64,000 nt of DNA from Halomonas litopenaei (GTDB taxonomy: Bacteria > Pseudomonadota > Gammaproteobacteria > Pseudomonadales > Halomonadaceae), in contig NZ_JAEKJT010000005.1 in NCBI RefSeq assembly GCF_017303055.1, forward strand, positions 434,001 to 498,000, read 5' to 3'. The position numbers and the translations under genes are program-made. The notes under the pieces were generated by a model. That model was given only the letters and a program-made list of their open reading frames with translations. It had not been told where the DNA came from and did not search any database. Position 1 is the first letter of the stretch. The number at the start of each line of letters is the position of its first letter. Shown in pieces: positions 6,624 to 15,180 of the stretch.

Positions 6624-7492
6624 CTAGCGGGGCATTTGACGGGCGGTGCAATGGTCTCCGCCTCGGGGCCGTCAGGTTGATCGGATGGAGCGTTCACTCC
6701 ACGGCATCTAGGTGGTGCCGGCAAGATGTGGAGTGCTCCCTTTTTCGCCATGCGCAGGGGGTTACGTGACCTTTCCTTTAGAAATCGGCCCACCGACGAT
6801 GTGTTTTTCCGCTATATTTACCCTGACAGCGGCTGAACTTCACGCTATCACCGGGACAGGACGCCGACACACGTCATTTCATGCCCACAATGGAATGATT
6901 CGCTTGCTAGGAAAGTCGGGACGTCCACGAAAGCGTTGCCGCTACTATGATCAATTAGGGATGAAGCCGATTATCGCGCAGCGCAAGTCGTATCGAAGGC
7001 TGCGTCCTGAACTCCATTGAGGATTCGGTAAACACAAGTATCGGGAGCGTAAAGTGGCAGAGATTGTCTTTAGCTGTGTCGAGGAGTTACGGCGAACCGC
7101 TACACGCTATGACAAGCTAGTCCGCAGCTTTTGCGCCATGATATACCTGACTTGCATAAACCGCTGCCTACGCGCTGACTGTTGATACAGAATCTAGCTG
7201 AAGAGTGCTTTGTAGGGATAGCTCATCTCCTAACTGTTCGGAGTTTTCTACCGCGAGATTGGTGGAATTGTATTACTCTTGCAAGGAAAGGAAGAAATTA
7301 TCATGAAATGCTTATGTTGAAAAGGATGCTCTTTGACGCAGTGAAAAATGGAGAAGATTAAATTGAAAAAAGTTATAAATTTTCTAATGGGTTCTGTCTT
7401 TGGCTATAGGTTGGGAAGTGAAGCTAAATAGGACTCACTTAACACCAATAGTACGGGATAGAAAAAGAGCAAACGTAAAAAAGGAGCGAAAT
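6624..7492. other. Junction region: IS relics and leader of the beta-barrel gene
   Basis: The stretch contains a transposase relic (about 6880-7190) and otherwise no supportable gene. From about 7190 the sequence becomes AT-rich and leads into the outer-membrane protein gene. A GTG start with a good ribosome binding site lies at 7493. Confidence 0.5.
6880..7190 (+). pseudogene. Second IS5-type transposase relic, C-terminal part
   Basis: On the plus strand the frames read RPRKRCRYYDQLGMKPIIA and, after a stop, YRERKVAEIVFSCVEELRR then TATRYDKLVRSFCAMIYL and CINRCLRAD. These correspond to the C-terminal third of the transposase at 5735-6562, but with a deletion of the catalytic VADKGYDSASLRR segment and with different codons. 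It is therefore a separate, older insertion. No terminal repeats are visible. Confidence 0.65.
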
Positions 7493-8296
7493 GTGGAAAT
7501 TAAGATAAGAAAAAAGTTTTTAGTTTACGCTACAGCGGTATTTAGCCTTGGCGTTTCTACAATACAAGCCGATGAAGAATCCGGCTCCTCCGCTCAGGCA
7601 AACAATCCGCTAGCGAACATGACCGCCTTCAACATGCAGAATTACTATATAGGGGACATCACAGAATCTAGCGAAGAAGCAAATCAGTTCTGGTTTCGTT
7701 ATGCACAGCCATTTAGCCTTGGTGAATCTAACTGGCTCGTGAGAGCATCCCTTCCCATCAACAGTTATCCAGTTGGTGACAATTTAAGCACCGAGACAGG
7801 TATAGGCGATCTTAATGTATTTACGTCCTACTTGTTCGACACAGGTAATCCAGCTGTCAGCTTCGGCGTCGGACCACAGATCACAGCGCCGACGGCTTCA
7901 AAAGATGAAGTAGGCAGTGAAAAATGGTCGGCGGGTCTGGTCAATGTTTTATTTAATGGGGCCTCTCCCGCTTTCCAGTACGGTTACTTACTCTCATGGC
8001 AAGAGAGTTTTGAAGGTAATGCTGATAGAGATGATCTTGATGTTGCAGCGTTCCAACCGTTTTCGTTCTATCAACTGGGGGGTGGCTCTTACTTAAGAAG
8101 CGCGCCAATTTGGCAGTTTAACCTTGATAATGGTGACTACGGGATTCCTTTGGGCTTAGGCATTGGACAAGTAGTTAAAAGAGATAAAACAGTGTACAAT
8201 TTTTTTGTTGAACCACAAGTTTCCGTAGCAGACGAGGGAAGTGGACAAGCGGAGTGGCAAGTATTCTTCGGTCTTAATCTTCAGTTTCTAAAATAA
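7493..8296 (+). CDS. Outer-membrane beta-barrel protein, transporter-like
   Basis: The GTG at 7493 is preferred because AAGGAG lies 6 nt upstream and it puts a signal peptide ([20 protein letters not shown], cleaved near IQA-DEE) at the N-terminus; an upstream ATG at 7400 would add an unlikely 31 residues. The mature part of about 245 residues alternates polar and aromatic residues in short strands, ends in Phe-Leu-Lys after FGLNLQ, and resembles the PF13557-type transporters linked to uptake of hydrophobic compounds. It converges with the alkylsulfatase gene and shares a terminator with it. A role in passing alkyl sulfates or their products across the outer membrane is inferred. The gene is AT-richer than the core genome. 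Confidence 0.75.
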   Translation: MEIKIRKKFLVYATAVFSLGVSTIQADEESGSSAQANNPLANMTAFNMQNYYIGDITESSEEANQFWFRYAQPFSLGESNWLVRASLPINSYPVGDNLSTETGIGDLNVFTSYLFDTGNPAVSFGVGPQITAPTASKDEVGSEKWSAGLVNVLFNGASPAFQYGYLLSWQESFEGNADRDDLDVAAFQPFSFYQLGGGSYLRSAPIWQFNLDNGDYGIPLGLGIGQVVKRDKTVYNFFVEPQVSVADEGSGQAEWQVFFGLNLQFLK

Positions 8297-8300
8297 AAAA

Positions 8301-8318
8301 GCGCCCCTCATGGGGCGC
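8301..8318 (-). terminator. Terminator between the convergent beta-barrel and sulfatase genes
   Basis: GCGCCCC-TCAT-GGGGCGC is a perfect 7-bp hairpin. The minus strand continues with six T residues, so it ends the sulfatase transcript efficiently. The plus-strand side lacks a T-run. Confidence 0.75.
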
Positions 8319-8335
8319 CTAAAACTAGCTTTGAA

Positions 8336-10294
8336 TTAGGGTGTGACGATATTGAACCAAAAGTCGAAGTTGTCCAATAGCCCAATAAACTTTTCAACCG
8401 TGGTTTGATCACCATCGATTGTTATATTTCCTGAATCCATCGCTTCTTCCATGGATACTTCACCCAGATTAATGCTGTCAAGCTGTGCTCGATCAATTTT
8501 CACAGATGCAGCTGCATCGTCGGCCCACTCACCGATCGTATAGTTCATCACGCCATTAGACACTGAAATTGTAAATTTTTCGTCTACATCTGGCATTTCA
8601 AAGTTAATGTCAAAATCTTGATCAGCTGCTTCAGGGTGATTCAGCCTAACTGCCAAGTAATCCAGGTAGATATCTAGTGGAAGCCCTTTCACCAAGTCGG
8701 GAGAACCAGTGTCCGGAGTGGCCACTTCATTAACCCCATCACGGAGCTCTTTGGCTCCCGAAAGGTAGAAGTTTCGCCAAATACCGCTCTCAGCCTGATA
8801 CCCCATCTGAGTGAGCGCCTCGGCTAGAAGATCTTTCGCATCTTGGTTATCGGGATCTGCAAACACTAAGTGATTGAGCGCGGTAGCCGCCCAGCGATAA
8901 TTTCCCTCGTTTACATCTTGCTGTGCTTTCTCTAGTACTTGCTCAGCACCTCCAGCATATTCAACAAACTTTTTCCCTTCCTCCTCTGGAGGTAATTCAT
9001 TTAATTCCGACGGGTTTCCAGTAAACCAACCAAAGTAAAGTTGGTATTGAGCTTTGGCATTGTGACTTACGCTACCGTAGTAGCCTCGGTTGTAAAACTC
9101 CTGTGCCAAAGAATCAGGTAGCTCAATCTGTTCCGCGATCTCAAGCATGGTCTCGCCATGATTGGCGAGCCGGAGAACTTCATCATGAAGATAACGATAT
9201 GTGTCTCGTTGTTTTTCCCAGTATTCGACTACATTCTCATTTCCCCATGTAGGCCAATGGTGGCTACCCAAGCTTACCTCAACGTCATCACCATATCGGT
9301 TTATAACATCGTGAATGTATTTTGCCCAAAGATCACCACTACGAACTTTTGCACCACGTAAAGTGTAAAGGTTATGCATGGTATGGCTGATTTCTTCCGC
9401 CTGCATTAAGGCATTTAATTCTGGTATGTAAAACATTAGTTCAGACGGAGCTTCCGCACCCGGAGTGTATAAAAACTCCATCTCAACCCCGTCGATAGTC
9501 TCTGTCTGGGGTGTGTCATTTATAGTGATTGTCGGCTGAGCAATTGTCACAGTACCAGCCGCGGTAGTGGTCCCGAGGCCTGATCCAAGTGATCCATCAG
9601 GCCCTTTATCTATTACGTTACCATACATGTAACTAGCACGCCGGCTCATAGTGTTACCGGCTATTAGGTTCTCACTGACCGATTCTTCGAAGAAATGTTC
9701 TGGGGCAACAATCGGAATATCGCCTGCGGCTATATCATCCTCATTAATCACTCCCTTCGTGCCGCCAAAATGATCCACATGACTGTGTGTGATAATTACG
9801 CCAGTTATGGGTAGATCTTCAACATGCTCTCTAAGCAGAGCCAATCCTGCTTTTGAAGTCTCGTTGGAGGTTAATGGGTCTACAACTATCCAACCATTGT
9901 TTCCGCGGATAAAAGTCATGACCGCCAGGTCAAAGCCCCTGACTTGATATATCTCTCCTTCGACAACTTCGAATAGACCATTAATGGCGTTAAGCTGGCT
10001 TTGCCTCCAGAGACTAGGATTTGCTGTATCGGGTGCTTCGCCATCAATAAAATCAAACTGACTCGTATCATAGACAGGCGAGCCGTCTGTTTTTTTTATG
10101 ACGCTATCATCTAACGTTGCGATAAAGCCGCGATTAGCATTTTCGAAATCAGTTTGATCATCAAAAGGCAAATACTCTTTGAGCTGCTGATTCGCCTGCA
10201 CAGTGCTCTCAGAAGCCGAATTTTCAGCAGCGTGAACTGACGCAGCGCTAATCGCGATGGTGATTGCTGCGACTGAAAAACTAACATTTTTCAT
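8336..10294 (-). CDS. Alkylsulfatase, metallo-beta-lactamase fold (SdsA type)
   Basis: The 652-aa protein starts at 10294, where AAGGAAGAG precedes ATG and the N-terminus is a signal peptide (MKNVSFSVAAITIAISAASV, cleaved after VHA). The zinc site THSHVDHFGG lies at about residues 170-178, and the later metal/active-site region QAEEISHTMHNLYTLRGAKV is typical of this family. The alpha-helical dimerisation domain contains NRGYYGSVSHNAKAQYQLYF, and the C-terminal 110 residues form the SCP2-like lipid-binding domain. The family cleaves SDS and related alkyl sulfates to alcohol and sulfate in the periplasm. The gene is lower in GC than its surroundings and lies in the inserted cargo block. The exact substrate is inferred. 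Confidence 0.93.
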   Translation of the reverse strand: MKNVSFSVAAITIAISAASVHAAENSASESTVQANQQLKEYLPFDDQTDFENANRGFIATLDDSVIKKTDGSPVYDTSQFDFIDGEAPDTANPSLWRQSQLNAINGLFEVVEGEIYQVRGFDLAVMTFIRGNNGWIVVDPLTSNETSKAGLALLREHVEDLPITGVIITHSHVDHFGGTKGVINEDDIAAGDIPIVAPEHFFEESVSENLIAGNTMSRRASYMYGNVIDKGPDGSLGSGLGTTTAAGTVTIAQPTITINDTPQTETIDGVEMEFLYTPGAEAPSELMFYIPELNALMQAEEISHTMHNLYTLRGAKVRSGDLWAKYIHDVINRYGDDVEVSLGSHHWPTWGNENVVEYWEKQRDTYRYLHDEVLRLANHGETMLEIAEQIELPDSLAQEFYNRGYYGSVSHNAKAQYQLYFGWFTGNPSELNELPPEEEGKKFVEYAGGAEQVLEKAQQDVNEGNYRWAATALNHLVFADPDNQDAKDLLAEALTQMGYQAESGIWRNFYLSGAKELRDGVNEVATPDTGSPDLVKGLPLDIYLDYLAVRLNHPEAADQDFDINFEMPDVDEKFTISVSNGVMNYTIGEWADDAAASVKIDRAQLDSINLGEVSMEEAMDSGNITIDGDQTTVEKFIGLLDNFDFWFNIVTP

Positions 10295-10479
10295 GCGGTT
10301 ACTCTTCCTTGGGTGAGTGAGGCTCAAGCAAAGTGAATGGCTACCATTATTTTCTTTTTCAACCTAGTTCAAGTCTAGAAGTACTGCATGCCTTGGTGAA
10401 AAGAAAATAGCTATTTATTATTTGTTCTTGATAGAATATGGCTATTAAAAGTTTTTTTCATGATGTATGGTTCTTGGAA
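10295..10479. other. Upstream region of the sulfatase gene and right cargo junction
   Basis: This AT-rich stretch must hold the sulfatase promoter. No clear -35/-10 pair stands out. The junction with the right 550-bp repeat is abrupt at about 10480, inside the truncated RHH gene. Confidence 0.4.
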
Positions 10480-10584
10480 GTAGCGGCGTTGCTCCATCAG
10501 AGCATCAACGGCTTCCATAACTTCATGCTCGACCCCAACGATCAGGCGTAGGGGATCGTCCAGGCGTCTCGGGTTACGGCTCAT
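10480..10584 (-). pseudogene. 3'-truncated RHH gene copy
   Basis: From ATG at 10584 the frame reads MSRNPRRLDDPLRLIVGVEH and ends at MEQRRY, matching the first 36 residues of the RHH protein at 5073-5267. Beyond that the sequence switches to unrelated cargo DNA, removing the second helix. It differs from the intact copy at several residues, so the two copies come from different lineages. Confidence 0.7.
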
Positions 10585-11029
10585 GGTTCGGCCCTTTTGT
10601 CAGTCTGGAAAAGCGAGGCCCCAGCGTTTGCCGGGGCCACGTGGATGGTCAGTGCAACGGGTTGGGCGGCGTCGTGCGTAGCTGGTTGGTTATCCCCATC
10701 TTCTCGGCATGGGCTAGCAAGTCTTCCTCTCTGGTCCCCAGCGCTTCGGCAAGATCAGCCAGGTTGAACACCTGTCGCCCCTTATCGTCCACGCCTGACG
10801 GTTTCAGGCCAGGGAAGAATTCCTGCATGCCATCGTTTAGAGTCTCCATGATCGGGCCGCGCAGGAACATGGGGTTATCCTCGTCATAGGCCCGCTTGAT
10901 CATCTCTTCAGCATCGTCCTTGGCCACACCATCAAAGAACCGGCGACGTGCCAGGCGCTCGACGTTCTCCAGCAGGGCGGCAATATGTGATGCCAGCGGC
11001 CTTGTCAGGCGCTCAGGCGGCATAGCTAG
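10480..11029. repeat. 550-bp direct repeat, right copy
   Basis: This is the partner of 5163-5712 and has exactly the same length. It ends at the same CTAG where the left copy is joined to the IS element. Here the 159-aa gene continues intact. Confidence 0.8.
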
Positions 11030-11128
11030 GTGGTGGGCTGCCCATGCCTGGCCGGGTGTCAGGTGGCCAATACCGATGCCCTGGGCGGCTGCGTTGGCGA
11101 GTGCACTGCGGGTGATAGCGTCGTTCAT
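10649..11128 (-). CDS. 159-aa island protein, function unknown
   Basis: The start at 11128 (MNDAITRSALANAAAQGIG) follows GAGGACACGACC; a longer frame to 11170 has no ribosome binding site. The protein is mostly helical, with the segments SHIAALLENVERLARRRFFD, MIKRAYDEDNPMFLRGPIM and FNLADLAEALGTREEDLLAH. I do not recognise the family. The 3' two-thirds is duplicated at 5332-5712. It is the last gene of the long minus-strand replication operon and is followed by a GC hairpin before the RHH gene copy. Confidence 0.65.
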   Translation of the reverse strand: MNDAITRSALANAAAQGIGIGHLTPGQAWAAHHLAMPPERLTRPLASHIAALLENVERLARRRFFDGVAKDDAEEMIKRAYDEDNPMFLRGPIMETLNDGMQEFFPGLKPSGVDDKGRQVFNLADLAEALGTREEDLLAHAEKMGITNQLRTTPPNPLH

Positions 11129-11144
11129 GGTCGTGTCCTCAATA

Positions 11145-11414
11145 TCAGGCGGCAGGCGGTGGGGCGTCATCCAGCATGGCGTTGACCGTGCCGGTGAGAG
11201 ACTTCAGGCGAATGCGGACCAATCCGGCCAGCGTGCCGCCAGGCATCCGGGCGTCGATCTCTTCCAGCACTGCCGCGCATCCCATCAGGGCGTTGTGGTC
11301 GGGGCTGTCCTTCAGGGTGGCCAGCACCTCTTCGGCTTCGGGTACCGTGGCGGCTCTCATGCTGCGCAGGCTGGCCAGCAGGCGGGTTGCCTCACGGATG
11401 GCGTCATCAATCAT
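11145..11414 (-). CDS. 89-aa helical protein in the replication operon
   Basis: The start at 11414 (MIDDAIREATRLLASLRSMR) overlaps the stop of the upstream gene by 8 nt, and GGAGG lies 9 nt before it. The protein looks all-helical (EAEEVLATLKDSPDHNALM, AGLVRIRLKSLTGTVNAML). It has the same general style as the 72-aa and 87-aa proteins of this operon, all short helical proteins that count as small accessory genes in satellites. The function is unknown. Confidence 0.6.
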   Translation of the reverse strand: MIDDAIREATRLLASLRSMRAATVPEAEEVLATLKDSPDHNALMGCAAVLEEIDARMPGGTLAGLVRIRLKSLTGTVNAMLDDAPPPAA

Positions 11415-12279
11415 TGGCCCGCACCTCCACGTCAGATAGGGGCCAGCGTGACCGCGCTGACGCCAGTGCTTCATCCTCTGTCATCGGATGACCAGCAATC
11501 GCCAGCCGCCTTCCATCCACCGATAGTGTCCAACTCATGCGCACGCCTGCCGGTAGTGGCTCGGGTGCGCCGTGGTGCTGCTGGTGTGGGCGGTGGGCTG
11601 TCGTGGCCATAGACACAGCCCTGTGGGGTACCAGGGAGGCATTGGCGGCACGCCTCCCTGCATTCTCTTTGCGGTGATTGCGGGACTCGCCATCAGCAGC
11701 CCTCAGCCATGCTTGTGCATACCGCTGCGCCTTCTGCATGGCCTGGGCATCCGGCAGCCCTGACAGGTGGTGAGTCAGGTAGCGGTGATCGTCGGGCACC
11801 AGGGCACAGTGTTGGGCGATAAGCGCCAGCCAGGGGGCCATATGCTCGACGTTAGATACCGGCTCCTCCGGCTCAGGAAAGGCGGGCCACACAGCCATAG
11901 CTGCCTGCCGGGTGTTCGTATTTGTTAGCATCCGGCGAGCCTGCTGGCGGGCGCTGGTCAGGTCCGGGGCCACCTCAAAGGCGTCATCAATGACGGCAGC
12001 TAGTTCGGCGCGGGACTGACGATCCATCATCATCAGCCTTGCCCGAACTTGGCCCACCAGGTCGCGGCCAAGGTGTCTACCAGCATCAGCAAGGGCAGCC
12101 AGCAGCACCTCGGCACTCCTGCCAGGGTCATCCTTTCCGCCATCCTGCATTTTGTGGTGTCCCACGTGTCCCATGTGTCCCAAAGGCTCAACCATGCGGG
12201 TTTGCGGCGGGACACGTCTGGGACCCGTATGGTGTCCAGGTGTCCCAGACAGGGTTTGATAAACGTTGCTTAGGCTCAT
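11407..12279 (-). CDS. 290-aa island protein, function unknown
   Basis: Its ATG overlaps the stop of the DUF927 gene (ATGA), so it is translationally coupled to the helicase. The N-terminal 50 residues include the odd HMGHVGHH repeat, which is a by-product of GGGACAC motifs in the DNA (12157-12182). A helical middle (AELAAVIDDAFEVAPDLTSA) is followed by a basic, His-rich linker and a C-terminal WTLSVDGRRLAIAGHPMTED. It probably works with the replication proteins. No family is recognised. Confidence 0.6.
   Translation of the reverse strand: MSLSNVYQTLSGTPGHHTGPRRVPPQTRMVEPLGHMGHVGHHKMQDGGKDDPGRSAEVLLAALADAGRHLGRDLVGQVRARLMMMDRQSRAELAAVIDDAFEVAPDLTSARQQARRMLTNTNTRQAAMAVWPAFPEPEEPVSNVEHMAPWLALIAQHCALVPDDHRYLTHHLSGLPDAQAMQKAQRYAQAWLRAADGESRNHRKENAGRRAANASLVPHRAVSMATTAHRPHQQHHGAPEPLPAGVRMSWTLSVDGRRLAIAGHPMTEDEALASARSRWPLSDVEVRAND
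12157..12253. repeat. GGGACAC iteron-like cluster inside the 290-aa gene
   Basis: GTGTCCC occurs three times in tandem at 12157-12182, with further copies at about 12207-12226 and 12231-12248. On the minus strand they read GGGACAC. A matching cluster lies in the upstream DUF927 gene in a different codon phase. Conservation of the DNA word over the protein sequence points to a DNA-level role. Confidence 0.55.
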
Positions 12280-14222
12280 GCTGCGGCCTCCTCCTCGCCC
12301 TCAACTGGGCGAATGGCATAGACACGACGACGACTCCCGCTGATCCAAATTCGAATGGAGCGCTTGTCACTCTCTCGCTCGACCAGCCATCCAGCGGTCT
12401 CCAGGGCTTCGGTGCCTCGCTTCAGGTCGAAGCCTCGAAGCGCTTCGCCCAGCCCATCGCCGCTGAAGAGGTACGTCCTCCCCTCAGCATCGTCACGCCA
12501 CCAGCCAGCCCGGTTGTAAACTGTGGGTGACTGGAGGGGATCAGCGAACGCGCTACTGAAGCGTGCATCGCCATGACGCTCGATAAACCCTCGCACGCTG
12601 GCAAGAATTTGCTCGTGCTCTGTGCGCACCCCACCTTGGCCAGCAGACCAGGCTTGGAAGGCGTCAATAGCAGCCCCCATGGCCTCGCCCTCCTGCCAGC
12701 CCACCAGCCCATACTCGATGGCCAATTCTCCCGCTAGTCCGATCAGCGCGAGCACCTTGGCAGCACGCCCCTGTAGCGGGTTGGTGGTGGCGAACCCGCC
12801 CAATTGAGCGAACCCATCCACCTCTTCAGCCAGGTCGCGCTCCTCGATCACCAGACGCTCGATAAAGGCGGGACCAAGGTGGCCATAGTGGCGCGTCACC
12901 TGCGTTTTCAGGTGATCAGCGAAGGCCCGGCCATCAGGTAGGTTGTGCAGGTCATCGAAGGCCCCATGTTGGCGCTTGGCGGGAATATCCAGCAGACGCA
13001 CCATTTGTCCGGCCTTGGGGCGCTTGCCTGCCTCGCTCATGTGGGCAGCCAGGGTGTGCTCGCCGCTGCTCAACACCGCGATGCGCCAGCGGTGAGGTTG
13101 TCGGGCGTTTCCCGTGCGGCTAGCTCGAGCCTTGCCAGTGCCGTTGCCCAAGGCGTATACGGTAGCGCCTACCTCCCTGCCGTCAGCCTCTCCGATCTCG
13201 TCCAGCACCAGGGCGGTGTCGCTTAAGGCGGCTGCAATTCCTTCCAGGCCATTGCCTGTGGCACGCCAGGTGCGCTTGAAATCAGGGCTGCCCCAGACGC
13301 TGGCAGCCACTTCTAGGGCGGTGGTCTTGCCGTTGGACGAATCACCCACCAGGTGAATGCCAGCGGTTTGGCGGTGGGTGAGGTACAGCAGTGGGCCAGC
13401 CAGGGCGGCGGAGACTGCGAGCACCAGCAGTGGGTTGCCGCTGCACAGGGTACCTATGCGGCTGCGCCAGCCGTCCAGGGTGCCAGCGGTGGCGTAGTCA
13501 CCTTGCCCCGCGTGCTCGCTCTGGAAGGTGATCTGGCTTCCCAGCGTCCCGGCAGCAATGCTCCGTCGCGGCATGACGAACACTCGACCACCTTCCAACT
13601 GGTGCCAGCCTACCCGCGTGGCGGCGATGACTTCGGACTTGGGCGCAGCTTGGGCTAGCCACTTGGTCAGCCAGCGATGGGCGTCTGGATTGATCCTTAC
13701 TCCCATGTCCAGCAGTTCACCGCGCATCTCTTCGCCACTACCCTTCAGCAGTCGCTGGGGCATCGCCCACTCTCGCCAAGCGCCATAGGGCGGCTTGAAG
13801 CGCAGTAATAGCCCGTGGTTGTCGCCTCGCTCATCGTGGGTGGCTGCCAGGCATTCGATAGGGCTGCACACCCATACGTCGAATGGCTCTGGATCGCCTT
13901 CACCCCTGGGCTGGCGCTGGCCGTGGTAGTGCAGGCCAGGCGGGCCATACTGCGTGCGCGTCAGATGGGTGATGAAGCTGGGGCGCTTGGGTTCGCCTAC
14001 TGGTTCGGGCGTATCGTCATCGTTTACGGCACTCTCCTCGTGGCCGATGGGACACCTCGGGACACCACTTTTTTCGGACGTGTCCCGGCTGGAAGCCCCG
14101 TCATTACTGGGATGGGACACGTGGGACACATGGGACACCTCTTTTTGCATGTGTCCGGAATCAGTCTTCGATTCAAAGGGATCACCGAACAGGTCAAAGG
14201 TGTCTGGGCAGTTACTTGCCAT
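12276..14222 (-). CDS. DUF927 domain ATPase/helicase, satellite replication protein
   Basis: The 648-aa product starts at 14222 (MASNCPDTFDLFGDPF), where GGGAGGG precedes the ATG. The DUF927 domain covers about residues 80-480, with WHQLEGGRVFVMP and AGPLLYLTHRQTAGIHLVG. Walker A is GDSSNGKTT (293-301) and Walker B is ALVLDEIGE (337-345). Proteins of this type replace the helicase part of the P4 alpha protein in many satellites and integrative elements. The start overlaps the Toprim gene by 11 nt, giving a primase-helicase pair. The disordered N-terminus contains VSHVSHVSH, encoded by GGGACAC repeats. Confidence 0.9.
   Translation of the reverse strand: MASNCPDTFDLFGDPFESKTDSGHMQKEVSHVSHVSHPSNDGASSRDTSEKSGVPRCPIGHEESAVNDDDTPEPVGEPKRPSFITHLTRTQYGPPGLHYHGQRQPRGEGDPEPFDVWVCSPIECLAATHDERGDNHGLLLRFKPPYGAWREWAMPQRLLKGSGEEMRGELLDMGVRINPDAHRWLTKWLAQAAPKSEVIAATRVGWHQLEGGRVFVMPRRSIAAGTLGSQITFQSEHAGQGDYATAGTLDGWRSRIGTLCSGNPLLVLAVSAALAGPLLYLTHRQTAGIHLVGDSSNGKTTALEVAASVWGSPDFKRTWRATGNGLEGIAAALSDTALVLDEIGEADGREVGATVYALGNGTGKARASRTGNARQPHRWRIAVLSSGEHTLAAHMSEAGKRPKAGQMVRLLDIPAKRQHGAFDDLHNLPDGRAFADHLKTQVTRHYGHLGPAFIERLVIEERDLAEEVDGFAQLGGFATTNPLQGRAAKVLALIGLAGELAIEYGLVGWQEGEAMGAAIDAFQAWSAGQGGVRTEHEQILASVRGFIERHGDARFSSAFADPLQSPTVYNRAGWWRDDAEGRTYLFSGDGLGEALRGFDLKRGTEALETAGWLVERESDKRSIRIWISGSRRRVYAIRPVEGEEEAAA
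14048..14159. repeat. GGGACAC iteron-like cluster inside the DUF927 gene
   Basis: Copies of GGGACAC occur at 14048-14066 (two), 14113-14138 (three in tandem as TGGGACAC-GTGGGACAC-ATGGGACAC) and, in reverse, near 14076-14085 and 14149-14158. They encode VSHVSHVSH in this gene but GHMGHVGHH in the next, so the nucleotide motif is what is shared. Confidence 0.55.
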
Positions 14223-15180
14223 GGTGATGCCCTCCCTTCCTGCACTGGCGCACGTCCGCAAAGTCGGAGCAGCCCTCACAGCCCTCACAGAACGTTGGCA
14301 TGAGCAATCGAGCATCAATGGTCAGGGCTGCATGACGTGCCGATACTCGCCCCTTGTTGGGCAGGCCCTGAGCCGGTAGGTGTCGGTCATCGTCGCCGCC
14401 GATGGTGATGGCCACTCCCTCGGGCAGTCGCTGGCGCAGGCGACGAGCGACTGGGGCCAGGTTGTCGGCATTCCGAGCGACCACGACCGGGTAGCCCATG
14501 GCTTCATGCAGGGCAGCAGCCGTTGACCAGCCTTCAGCCAGCAACACGTGCTCAGCGCCAGCCAGGTGGCCTATCAGGCTCGCAGCGCCACGAACACGAC
14601 CGCCAGGCAATGGGCGCTTGGCACCATCTGGAAAGATACGCTCCATGTTGACCAGCTCCCCATCGAGGAACAGCGGCATCAGCAGCATGTCGCCCCGCTG
14701 GCGCAGGTTGTAGGGCGGCAGGCCCTTGCCGGTCAGGTAGGGGTGGCCAGGGTCAGCGGGGCGAGACTGTGCCCACCATTGAGCCGCTTTCACCTTGGCT
14801 TCGGCTTCCCGCTGGCGTCGCTCTTCGTCTCGCTGCTCACGGGCCCGCATGGCTTCCAGCCGGGCCGCTGCTGCCGCCTCTGGATCGCTAGGGCCGTCGA
14901 GCGTCACTGTCTCCACCAGGTCCATGTGCCAGATACCGAAGCTGGCTGCCTGGGGTGAGTGGATGCGATACCAACCGTTGGCATTGCCCTTAGGCTTGTC
15001 CGGCGTATCGAAGCGCTCAAAGCGTCCAGATGCTTTGGGTGTCAGCGCGACCCCATGCCTGGCCAACGCCTCGGCAAGTGCTGATTCGATGCTAGAATGC
15101 TTAGGCACAGTCGCTTTATTAGAGCATTGCGCTCGCCCTTGGCAGGGGGCGGGCGCTTTTGTGTGCGTATTGGTGATCAT
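14212..15180 (-). CDS. Toprim-domain primase
   Basis: The 322-aa protein has an N-terminal region (to about residue 100) with GWYRIHSPQAASFGIWHM, then an Arg/Glu-rich linker helix, a zinc-ribbon-like region replaced by PYLTGKGLPPYNLRQRGDML, and a Toprim fold with EGWSTAAALHEAMGYPVVVA and the acidic GGDDDRH motif. The C-terminus carries four Cys (CEGCEGC, later C). Such proteins make primers for satellite DNA replication together with the DUF927 ATPase encoded next to it. Its ATG overlaps the stop of the 72-aa gene (ATGA). Confidence 0.87.
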   Translation of the reverse strand: MITNTHTKAPAPCQGRAQCSNKATVPKHSSIESALAEALARHGVALTPKASGRFERFDTPDKPKGNANGWYRIHSPQAASFGIWHMDLVETVTLDGPSDPEAAAAARLEAMRAREQRDEERRQREAEAKVKAAQWWAQSRPADPGHPYLTGKGLPPYNLRQRGDMLLMPLFLDGELVNMERIFPDGAKRPLPGGRVRGAASLIGHLAGAEHVLLAEGWSTAAALHEAMGYPVVVARNADNLAPVARRLRQRLPEGVAITIGGDDDRHLPAQGLPNKGRVSARHAALTIDARLLMPTFCEGCEGCSDFADVRQCRKGGHHHGK

